Of a stretch of DNA of 64,000 nt, positions 1 through 6,786 are shown one piece after another. The DNA is taken from NCBI RefSeq assembly GCF_019711515.1, contig NZ_JAIGNO010000001.1, forward strand, positions 372,001 through 436,000, written 5' to 3'. The notes under the pieces are model-generated. The model saw only the letters and a program-made list of their open reading frames with translations, was not told the origin of the DNA and searched no databases. Each line of letters opens with the position of its first letter. Within the stretch, counting starts at the first letter, position 1. The position numbers and the translations under genes were made by a program. This DNA comes from Qipengyuania qiaonensis (GTDB lineage Bacteria > Pseudomonadota > Alphaproteobacteria > Sphingomonadales > Sphingomonadaceae).

Positions 1-48
1 GTGCGGCTAAATCCGAAGGAACTGGGCCAGTACGAAGCGCTAGCCTAG
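1..48 (+). CDS. C-terminal fragment, probably GTPase HflX
   Basis: The first 15 codons of the window are open in frame 1 and read a tail of the form VRLNPKELGQYEALA before a TAG at 46-48. HflX proteins of related bacteria end in a similar VRLS-type strand, and hflX commonly precedes mazG in alphaproteobacteria, so the hflX 3' end is the likely identity. It converges on mazG and the two stops overlap by 4 bases. The fragment is too short for certainty; sequence upstream of the window would decide. Confidence 0.4.
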   Translation: MRLNPKELGQYEALA

Positions 49-809
49 CCGATCTCGTGTTTGGCGCGCTGCCAGTATTGCTCCTGAATATCGAGATCGA
101 GCGCGGGAAACTCCTTCCCGTCGACCTGAGATAGTTCTTCCATCTTTCTGAAACGACGCTCGAATTTTGCGTTCGCTGCGCGTAGCGCCTGCTCCGGATC
201 CACGCCAAAGCGCTTCACGATATTGACCGCAACGAAGAGCACGTCGCCAGCCTCGATCAGGCGTTCCGCGTCGGTCGCGGCGCTTGCGAGTTCCTCGATC
301 TCTTCGTGCAGCTTGTCGATGGGCCCGTTCACATCGGGCCACTCGAAACCCACGCGCGCGGCGCGCTTCTGCAGTTTGTGAGAGCGCATTAGCGCCGGGA
401 GCGCCTCGGCCACGCCATCCATGGCACTTGCGGCACCCGACGCTTCGCGCTCTGCCGCCTTGAGATCTTCCCAGCGACCGCTGTCCATCGTGCCGCCTTG
501 ATCGCCGAAGATGTGCGGATGGCGCGCCTCCATCTTGTCGCAGATGGTCCGGGCGACATCTTCATAGGAAAAATCGCCGGCTTCCTCGGCCATTCGGGCG
601 TGGAACACGACTTGCAGCAACAAATCACCGAGCTCGCCGCGCAGATCGTTCATATCGCCGCGCTCGATGGCGTCCGCGACCTCGTAGGCTTCCTCGATCG
701 TATATGGCGCAATCGTCGTGAAATTCTGTGCGGTGTCCCATTCGCATCCGGTTTCCGGATCGCGCAGCCTGGCCATGATTTCGAGAAGTCGGTGGGTTTG
801 ATCGGACAT
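45..809 (-). CDS. mazG: Nucleoside triphosphate pyrophosphohydrolase MazG
   Basis: 254-residue MazG, close to the 263 of the E. coli enzyme, which hydrolyses NTPs to NMP and pyrophosphate and is linked to house-cleaning and the stringent response. The N-terminal MazG domain carries the metal-binding pattern EExxE (E39, E40, E43) followed by ExxD (E59, D62). A second MazG-like helical domain lies near residues 160-235, as in other full-length MazG proteins. It is cytoplasmic. The gene stands alone on its strand, and the 260 bases upstream hold an AT-rich tract that may contain its promoter. Confidence 0.95.
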   Translation of the reverse strand: MSDQTHRLLEIMARLRDPETGCEWDTAQNFTTIAPYTIEEAYEVADAIERGDMNDLRGELGDLLLQVVFHARMAEEAGDFSYEDVARTICDKMEARHPHIFGDQGGTMDSGRWEDLKAAEREASGAASAMDGVAEALPALMRSHKLQKRAARVGFEWPDVNGPIDKLHEEIEELASAATDAERLIEAGDVLFVAVNIVKRFGVDPEQALRAANAKFERRFRKMEELSQVDGKEFPALDLDIQEQYWQRAKHEIG

Positions 810-885
810 GACCGCGGTCTAGCCGAGAGGGTAGCGCATCGAAAGAGACGATGGAGCAGAAACCTCGGCTAGATGTATTAGACTG

Positions 886-899
886 ATAATATATATTAT
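886..899. repeat. Perfect 14-bp AT palindrome in AT-rich spacer
   Basis: A perfect palindrome made only of A and T lies in the 260-base spacer between mazG (start 809) and the DJ-1 gene (stop 1070). The surrounding tract 872-908 is far richer in A+T than the rest of the window. It could be a promoter or protein-binding element for mazG. A separate 7-bp perfect stem with a 5-base loop lies at 977-995, without a T run. No confident gene is seen in 810-1069. Confidence 0.4.
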
Positions 900-1069
900 G
901 TTAAATAAGAGTGGTACCCATTCGAGCGGGCGAGCTCGGATAACTGGCCGGCCACCCTCTCGACGTTCCGCGCCCCGATCGGGCTTTTCCCGATCTGCTT
1001 GTTGGCAGCGATAATCATGCAAAAGACCGTCGCGCTGCCGATACCTGCTGGAGAACGCCTGAAGATCGA

Positions 1070-1756
1070 TCAGGTGGCGTTCGCGAGAATGTCCAGCAGC
1101 CTCTTGGCTGCAGGTTCGCTCGACGGCGGATTCTGGCCGGTTATCAGCAGGCCGTCCTCCACCACATGAGGCTCGAATGCTCCGGCCCTGGAGAACGATC
1201 CGCCCTGATCCTTCAGCACGTCTTCAAGCAGGAACGGGACCACATCGGTCAAACCGACGGCTTCCTCTTCCTCGTTCGTAAAGCCGGTGATCTTGCGGCC
1301 CTTGACGATGGGCTCGCCATCGGGCGCGGTCACGGTCTTCAGTACTGCCGGGGCATGGCAGACGAGCGCAACGGGCTTTCCGCCCACGAGCGCGCCCTCT
1401 ATGATCGCCTTGGATACCGGGCTCTGTGCGAGATCCCAAAGCGGACCATGACCGCCCGGATAGAATACGCCATCGAATTTCGAGATGTCCACATCGGCCA
1501 GTTTCAGCGTCGAGGCAAGCTGTGCCTGAGCATCCCGGTCCTGCTTGAACCGCTCGGTCGCTTCGGTTTGTGCGTCGGGTTCGTCCGACTTGGGATCGAG
1601 CGGCGGCTTGCCTCCGGCCGGGCTCGCCAGAGTTATATCGTGTCCGGCGTCCTTCAGCACGTAATAGGGTGCGGCGAATTCCTCGAGCCAGAAGCCGGTT
1701 TTCCTGCCGGTATCGCCAAGTTGGTCGTGGCTGGTCAAAACCATGAGGATTTTCAT
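1070..1756 (-). CDS. DJ-1/PfpI family protein (Hsp31/glyoxalase III-like)
   Basis: 228-residue type 1 glutamine amidotransferase-like protein of the DJ-1/PfpI superfamily. The nucleophile elbow is visible as VCHAP with Cys133 and His134, preceded by a YPGGHG loop (residues 99-104) and an acidic GFWLEE stretch near residue 25. Relatives act as chaperones, glyoxalases or proposed deglycases; the exact activity is not set by the sequence. The start at 1756 (MKIL...) matches the family N-terminus; an open frame continues upstream but is not family-like. It lies downstream of csoR on the same strand with a 128-base gap, so copper control is possible but unproven. Confidence 0.85.
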   Translation of the reverse strand: MKILMVLTSHDQLGDTGRKTGFWLEEFAAPYYVLKDAGHDITLASPAGGKPPLDPKSDEPDAQTEATERFKQDRDAQAQLASTLKLADVDISKFDGVFYPGGHGPLWDLAQSPVSKAIIEGALVGGKPVALVCHAPAVLKTVTAPDGEPIVKGRKITGFTNEEEEAVGLTDVVPFLLEDVLKDQGGSFSRAGAFEPHVVEDGLLITGQNPPSSEPAAKRLLDILANAT

Positions 1757-1770
1757 TTGGGTAGTCCCTG

Positions 1771-1800
1771 TGTCGGATGGCTGGTGTCGGATGGCTGGTG
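1771..1800. repeat. 14-bp direct tandem duplication
   Basis: The unit TGTCGGATGGCTGG occurs twice head to tail (1771-1784, 1785-1798) just upstream of the DJ-1 gene start, in the csoR-DJ-1 spacer. It is probably a recent slippage duplication in the 5' untranslated region. No function can be read from it. Confidence 0.7.
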
Positions 1801-1884
1801 CGAGGTCTGTTTTCAGCCGCTTCCCGATATGAACACGCAATTCCGGCATCGGTTTCGATAGCGGCAATCAGGCGAGCCACCCGA

Positions 1885-2160
1885 TCATCGTTTGGCCTTC
1901 TCGAACAGATCGACGAGCTCACCGAACTTGCGCTTCTGCTCGTCAGCATCGCCGCTGGCGATCGCTTCGGCTACGCAACAGGCGGCATGGCGCTTGAGGA
2001 TTTCGCTCTCCGCCCGGCCAAGCGCAGCCTTCACCGCCTGCATCTGGTTGAGGATGTCGATGCAATAGCGATCGTCCTCGACCATCTGCGCCACGCCGCG
2101 CACCTGTCCCTCGATCCGGCGCAGTCGGTTGATGATACTCGCACCACCGGTTTCCTGCAT
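1885..2160 (-). CDS. csoR: Copper-sensing repressor, CsoR family
   Basis: 91-residue all-helical CsoR/RcnR/FrmR family repressor that leaves DNA when it binds metal. With the start at 2160 (MQETGG...) the ligand pattern is Cys33, His58 and Cys62. The spacings (25 and 4) match the Cys-His-Cys site of copper CsoR proteins; an extra Cys61 is present. The longer frame to 2205 would place the N-terminus across an operator, so the shorter start is preferred. It is divergent from copA-copB, with two GC-rich pseudopalindromes between them. Copper as the ligand is supported both by residues and by neighbours. Confidence 0.9.
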   Translation of the reverse strand: MQETGGASIINRLRRIEGQVRGVAQMVEDDRYCIDILNQMQAVKAALGRAESEILKRHAACCVAEAIASGDADEQKRKFGELVDLFEKAKR

Positions 2161-2181
2161 TTCAGTGCTCCGTCCTGAAGA

Positions 2182-2220
2182 ATACCCTCGGGGGTATCTT
2201 GTCATACTCCCTAGGGGTAT
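2182..2220. promoter_or_regulatory. Two CsoR-like operators in the csoR/copA divergent region
   Basis: Two pseudopalindromes with A/T ends and a C-run/G-run core lie 22 bases apart start to start. The first is ATACCCTCGGGGGTAT (2182-2197), the second ATACTCCCTAGGGGTAT (2204-2220). This is the known architecture of CsoR operators. They sit upstream of both csoR (start 2160) and copA (start 2253), so one repressor could control both directions. Binding is inferred. Confidence 0.75.
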
Positions 2221-2252
2221 ATATGACGGAGGCTGAAGGAGTTACAAGACCC

Positions 2253-4049
2253 ATGTCCGAATTGGCGGTATCACGTCGTCGCCTGCTGACCGCCGGGGCT
2301 CTTGGCGCAGGTGCCCTGGCCTTGCCCGCCTGGGCCCGTGGGGCAGACCTTCATGGCGAAATGATCCGGCCCGGATTCGACGAAGTGTCCGGCCGCGACA
2401 TCGCGCTCACCATAGGCGAAGGGGCTCGCATCGTGCAGGGCCGCCGTGGTCATGCCGTCGCCGTCAACGGCAGCGTTCCCGGCCCGCTTGTGCGCTTGCG
2501 CGAAGGCCAGCCGGTGCGGCTTGCGGTCACCAACACGCTCAGGGAAGATAGTTCGATTCACTGGCATGGATTGCTGCTGCCCTTTCAGTTCGATGGGGTT
2601 CCCGGCGTCAGCTTTCCCGGCATCGGGCCGGGCGAAACATTCGTCTACGACATTCCCGCGCTCCGCCAGTCGGGGACATATTGGTGGCACAGCCATTCGG
2701 GTCTGCAAGAGCAGGCTGGGCACTACGGCCCGATCGTCGTCGAGCCCGCAAGTGGCGATCCGGTGCAAGAGGATCGCGATTACGTGCTGCTGCTGAGCGA
2801 ATTTACCCCGCTCCACCCGCATACGATCATGGGCAAACTCAAGAAAGGCGAGGAGTACTTCAGCTACAACAAGACCACCTGGACCGACGGCTATGGCTTG
2901 TCGGGCGAGCAGCGGCGGATGTGGGCGCGGATGCGCATGATGCCGACCGATATCGCCGATGTGACCGGTTCGACCTACACCTATCTCGCCAACGGACGCG
3001 GGCCGGACGAGGGGCTCGAATACCTGTTCAACATTGGCGAACGCGTGCGGTTGCGGATCATCAACGGCAGCGCAATGACCTTCTTCAACGTCCGTATTCC
3101 GGGCACGAAGTTCTGGGTGGTTGCTGCCGACGGGCAGAACGTGCGTCCGGTAGAGGTCGAGGAGTTCCAGATCGGCACAGCCGAGACTTACGACATAGTC
3201 GTCGAGCCGACCGGCGAAGCGCATGCGATCGTCGCAGAAAGCATGGATCGGTCGGGCATGGCCCTGGCAATGCTTGCCTCGCGCCCCGGGGCTCAGGCGA
3301 ACGTTCCAGCGCTACGCGACCCCCCTCTCCTGACGATGGCGGATATGGGGATGGATCACGGCGGCGGCGGTATGGCCGGAATGGACCATTCGGCTATGGA
3401 CCATGGCATACCGTCCCGAACACGTGCTGCCGAGCCGATGGACAATATGGCGATGGGTGGCATGAACATGCGCGACACGTCCACCCTGCCCCCCGATGTC
3501 GCGGTTGGGCCGGGTGTCGACATGGTTTCGATGAACCCCGTCGACCGCATGGGCGATCCCGGCATCGGTCTCGACAAGGTTCCCCATAAGGTGCTGACTT
3601 ACAGGGATCTCGTCGCGCTCGTACCGAATGACGATCTGCGGCCCCCTTCGCGCCAGATGGAAATCCACCTCACCGGAAATATGGAACGCTATATGTGGTC
3701 TTTCGACGGAAAGAAGTTTTCTTCCGTCAGCGACGATCCCATCCGTTTCGCTTATAACGAGCGCGTCCGTGTCAAGCTCGTCAACGACACCATGATGGCG
3801 CATCCAATCCACCTGCACGGGCACTTCTTCGAGCTGGTCAATGGCGCCCCCGCCGATCGGCAGCCGCAAAAGCATACGGTAGTCGTCCAGCCCGGCGGCA
3901 GCGCGACTTTCGACCTCACCGCCGATGAAGAGGGCGACTGGGCGTTTCACTGCCACCTCCTGTACCACATGCATATGGGGATGTTTCAGATCGTCACCGT
4001 CGCGCCCAGGGGCAATCGCACGGATGCTAAGCGGGAGGAGACGGACTGA
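2253..4049 (+). CDS. copA: Copper resistance multicopper oxidase CopA
   Basis: 598-residue periplasmic multicopper oxidase, close to the 605 residues of PcoA. A twin-arginine signal is visible (SRRRLL at residues 7-12, then a hydrophobic stretch ending near ALPAWA). Copper ligands are present: HWHG at 103-106, WWHSHS near 144-149, and the C-terminal HPIHLHGH and HCHLLYHMHMGM segments forming the T1 and trinuclear sites. A Met/His-rich insert lies between cupredoxin domains at about residues 366-410 and probably binds Cu(I). The start at 2253 has AAGGAG 11 bases upstream; an alternative ATG at 2223 lies before that site. Its stop overlaps the copB start by one base. Confidence 0.96.
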   Translation: MSELAVSRRRLLTAGALGAGALALPAWARGADLHGEMIRPGFDEVSGRDIALTIGEGARIVQGRRGHAVAVNGSVPGPLVRLREGQPVRLAVTNTLREDSSIHWHGLLLPFQFDGVPGVSFPGIGPGETFVYDIPALRQSGTYWWHSHSGLQEQAGHYGPIVVEPASGDPVQEDRDYVLLLSEFTPLHPHTIMGKLKKGEEYFSYNKTTWTDGYGLSGEQRRMWARMRMMPTDIADVTGSTYTYLANGRGPDEGLEYLFNIGERVRLRIINGSAMTFFNVRIPGTKFWVVAADGQNVRPVEVEEFQIGTAETYDIVVEPTGEAHAIVAESMDRSGMALAMLASRPGAQANVPALRDPPLLTMADMGMDHGGGGMAGMDHSAMDHGIPSRTRAAEPMDNMAMGGMNMRDTSTLPPDVAVGPGVDMVSMNPVDRMGDPGIGLDKVPHKVLTYRDLVALVPNDDLRPPSRQMEIHLTGNMERYMWSFDGKKFSSVSDDPIRFAYNERVRVKLVNDTMMAHPIHLHGHFFELVNGAPADRQPQKHTVVVQPGGSATFDLTADEEGDWAFHCHLLYHMHMGMFQIVTVAPRGNRTDAKREETD

Positions 4050-5068
4050 TGCGCGTCTTCGTTGCCGCGCTGCTGGCGAGTACCGCCACGCCAGCTATTG
4101 CGCAGGATCATTCCGGGCACGCGGTATCTGCCGCGCCTCCGCCGGCGCAAAGCGAATGTGAGATGGAAGCCGCGCGTCACCGCGCCATGGGCCACCCCGT
4201 GCCGGAAGGTTCATGTGTGCCTGAAGCCTCGACATCCGATGAAAAGCCAGCAGATGCCGGTACCGATCATGGGGGCGTGGATCATTCGCATATGGACCAT
4301 GGCGCGGTGGGAACCAGGCCGATTGCCGATGGTCCTGCTCCGGCAGCGGCCGGCGCCGGGCCGCCACGCGCCGCCGATGCGATCTGGGGTGCCGATGCCA
4401 TGCGCGCCTCGCGCGAAGCGCTGCGGATCGAGAATGGCGGGATGAGCTATTTCTGGTTTCAGGGCGACCGCGCCGAATATCGCGCGCGCGAGGCTGGAGA
4501 CGGTTACCTGTGGGACGTACAGGGCTATTACGGCGACGATATCGACAAGTTCTGGTTCAAGAGCGAGGGCGAAGGCGCGTTTGGCGAGAAACCGGAGTCC
4601 GCCGAACTCCAAGGCCTATGGAGCCACGCAATCGGTCCCTGGTGGGATTTGCAAGCGGGTATCCGCCAGGACCTGGTCGGCCCCGGACGCACTCACGCCG
4701 TCATCGGCGTCCAGGGACTGGCCCCCTATCTGTTCGAAGTCGACGCGGCGGCGTTCCTGTCGACCAAGGGCGATCTGACCGCGCGTGTCGAAGCCGAACT
4801 CGACGAACGCGTGACCCAGCGCCTGATACTTCAGCCGCGCGCCGAGGTGAATTTGTCGGCTCGGGATGTGCCCGAGCTGGGCGTTGGCGCGGGCGTCGAT
4901 ACGGTGGAGCTGGGTCTGCGGCTGCGCTATGAGATCGCCCGCGAATTTGCGCCTTACATCGGCGTCGAGCAGGAATGGAAGCTCGGCCGAAGCGCGGATT
5001 ATGCCCGGCTTGCGGGCGACGATCCGAGCGTAACCAACTACGTTATCGGCCTCCGGTTCTGGTTCTGA
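4049..5068 (+). CDS. copB: Outer-membrane copper resistance protein CopB
   Basis: 339 residues with a cleavable signal peptide (first 18, ending in PAIA before QDHSG). An N-terminal His/Met-rich segment follows (repeats such as DHSHMDH near residues 74-86). A CopB/PcoB beta-barrel domain then runs to a C-terminal aromatic GLRFWF typical of outer-membrane proteins. CopB acts with CopA in periplasmic copper handling. Translation is coupled to copA through a TGATG overlap, with a purine-rich ribosome site inside the copA 3' end. It would be co-regulated through the CsoR operators. Confidence 0.93.
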   Translation: MRVFVAALLASTATPAIAQDHSGHAVSAAPPPAQSECEMEAARHRAMGHPVPEGSCVPEASTSDEKPADAGTDHGGVDHSHMDHGAVGTRPIADGPAPAAAGAGPPRAADAIWGADAMRASREALRIENGGMSYFWFQGDRAEYRAREAGDGYLWDVQGYYGDDIDKFWFKSEGEGAFGEKPESAELQGLWSHAIGPWWDLQAGIRQDLVGPGRTHAVIGVQGLAPYLFEVDAAAFLSTKGDLTARVEAELDERVTQRLILQPRAEVNLSARDVPELGVGAGVDTVELGLRLRYEIAREFAPYIGVEQEWKLGRSADYARLAGDDPSVTNYVIGLRFWF

Positions 5069-5081
5069 ACGGGGCTGCCGA

Positions 5082-5249
5082 TCAGCGGACCATATCGATG
5101 AAGAGGATCGTGATGGCGAAGATCCCTGCCCAGGCGCCCGCCATATAGAGGCCCTTCCTCCAGCCGACATTGTGCGATCTGAAACCCGATGCGACCAGTA
5201 TGAGGAAGCCGACCAGCGAAATCAGCGAGACGATCTGGTACTCGTTCAC
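5082..5249 (-). CDS. 55-residue membrane protein of unknown function
   Basis: Small protein with two predicted transmembrane helices (about residues 6-21 and 35-52) joined by a short basic loop (SHNVGWRKG). It begins with GTG at 5249, and this codon overlaps the TGA of the upstream hydrolase gene as GTGA, so translation is probably coupled. A longer frame to 5306 exists only by reading back into the neighbour. Its coding character and strict coupling argue that it is real. I do not recognise a family. It is the last gene of the mltB-to-MBL operon and converges on copB with 13 bases between stops. Confidence 0.65.
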   Translation of the reverse strand: MNEYQIVSLISLVGFLILVASGFRSHNVGWRKGLYMAGAWAGIFAITILFIDMVR

Positions 5250-6013
5250 GCAACCATCTCCAATCCGTCGAAGCCTACCGTGACGTTCCTGGGAACTTCG
5301 TCGCAAAGACTGCGATAGTCCATGCTCTTGTCCATATGCGTGAGAACGGTTCTACGGACCTTGCATTTCCGCGCCAGTTCCAGCGCCATGTCCAAATTGG
5401 CATGCGTGGGATGCGGTCGTTTGCGCAGACAGTCTACCACCAGAATATCGGCGCCCTGGTAGCAACGTAACATGGCTGGGGTGATTTCGCTGAAATCGGT
5501 CGCGTAGACGATCGACTTCCCGTCGGCTTCGAAGCGAAATCCGGTGCTCGTTACGGGCCCGTGCGGCATTTCGACATGATCGAAGGAAAACCCTGCAACC
5601 ATCTGAACATCCGATACGTTTTTAAGACCTATAAGCGTCGGATAGCCGAATTGCCCCTCGAACACATAATCGAACCGCCGCCGCAGGCGCTCGCCGGTCA
5701 CGGTGCTGGCGAAGCCCGGCAGCGGATTGCTTCGGTCATAGCGCATGACACGCAGATCATCGATGCCGTGGCAATGATCGGCATGGTCATGCGTCCAGAA
5801 AACCGCATCGACCTTGTCGATCCCATTGGCGAGCAGTTGCATGCGCAAATCGGTCGAGGTGTCGACCAGGATCCGTTGGCCGGCATCGTTCTCGACGATG
5901 ATCGAAACTCTGCTGCGGCGGTTTCGCGGCTCGTTCGGATCGCATTCGCCCCAGTCATTGCCGATACGCGGCACCCCGGTCGAGGTGCCCGAGCCGAGCA
6001 TCAGAAGCTTCAC
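5246..6013 (-). CDS. MBL-fold metal-dependent hydrolase (PhnP-like)
   Basis: 255-residue metallo-beta-lactamase-fold protein with the full HxHxDH motif (HDHADH, residues 75-80). Further metal ligands are plausible at His151 and Asp173 (YATDFSE), and a late THMD motif is present. The N-terminal GSGTSTGVPRIG segment and overall length match PhnP-like phosphodiesterases and RNase Z relatives; the substrate here is not known. The start is GTG at 6013, overlapping the tatD stop as GTGA. The longer frame to 6325 lies inside tatD and is not used. Confidence 0.88.
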   Translation of the reverse strand: MKLLMLGSGTSTGVPRIGNDWGECDPNEPRNRRSRVSIIVENDAGQRILVDTSTDLRMQLLANGIDKVDAVFWTHDHADHCHGIDDLRVMRYDRSNPLPGFASTVTGERLRRRFDYVFEGQFGYPTLIGLKNVSDVQMVAGFSFDHVEMPHGPVTSTGFRFEADGKSIVYATDFSEITPAMLRCYQGADILVVDCLRKRPHPTHANLDMALELARKCKVRRTVLTHMDKSMDYRSLCDEVPRNVTVGFDGLEMVA

Positions 6014-6786
6014 GCGGCTGCCCTGCTGAACAGCGCATAGAAATTCCGGGTCGTATAGGATGCGAGGTCTTCGATGCTCTCTCCGCGCAAGTCGGCGAGG
6101 AAAGTGGCAGTATCGCGGACGAATCCGGGTTCGCAGGTCTTTCCGCGATGCGGTACGGGGGCGAGGAACGGGCTGTCGGTTTCGACCAGCAAACGATCCT
6201 GCGGGATATCCTTCGCGAAGTCCTGCAATTCGCGGGCATTCTTGAACGTGACGATGCCGGAGATCGAGACTGACAGACCGAGTGCCAGCACGTGTTCGCC
6301 AAATTCCGCCGATGCGGTGAAGCAATGGATAAGGGCAGGAAAAGCTCCCTTCCCCATTTCCTCCTCGAGGATATTGAGCGTATCCTTTTCCGCATCGCGC
6401 GTATGGATGATTACCGGAAGCTGCGTTTCGCGCGCCACATAGATGTGCAGCCTGAACAGGCGTTGCTGCGCCTCGCGATCCGAATGGTCATAATAATAAT
6501 CGAGGCCGGTTTCCCCGATCCCGATCACTTTGGGATCGCGCGTCGCTTCCAGCAATTCCTCGCGCGTCAGGTCGGGATGATCGTCGGCATTGTGCGGATG
6601 GATGCCGACACTGGCATAGACGTCGCCCTGCGCCTGCGCCGTGCCCACCACCTGTCTCCATTCGGCCCGCTTGGTCGAGATGTTGAGGAAGGCCTGAACC
6701 CCGGCGCTGCGCGCACGGTCGAGCACGGCGGCCTGATCGTCGACCAGCCCGTCATATTCGAGATGGCAATGGCTATCGACCAGCAT
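6010..6786 (-). CDS. tatD: TatD family metal-dependent DNase/hydrolase
   Basis: 258-residue TIM-barrel TatD hydrolase with all expected metal ligands: HxH at 6 and 8, Glu92 in GETGLDYY, His128 in IHTRDAE, His154 in HCFTAS and Asp204 in ETDSPF. Family members are 3'-5' exonucleases acting on DNA in repair or fragmentation, and the paralogue YcfH is usually found next to metG/holB/tmk as here. The start overlaps the metG stop by one base. Confidence 0.93.
   Translation of the reverse strand: MLVDSHCHLEYDGLVDDQAAVLDRARSAGVQAFLNISTKRAEWRQVVGTAQAQGDVYASVGIHPHNADDHPDLTREELLEATRDPKVIGIGETGLDYYYDHSDREAQQRLFRLHIYVARETQLPVIIHTRDAEKDTLNILEEEMGKGAFPALIHCFTASAEFGEHVLALGLSVSISGIVTFKNARELQDFAKDIPQDRLLVETDSPFLAPVPHRGKTCEPGFVRDTATFLADLRGESIEDLASYTTRNFYALFSRAAA

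Noticed and set aside
977..995. 7-bp hairpin as a terminator for the DJ-1 gene
   Set aside because: Short stem and no T run on either strand; kept only as a note.
819..1022. 67-codon minus-strand frame upstream of mazG
   Set aside because: Arginine-rich start and hydrophobic end do not resemble a protein family; a different short frame in the same place looks more plausible.
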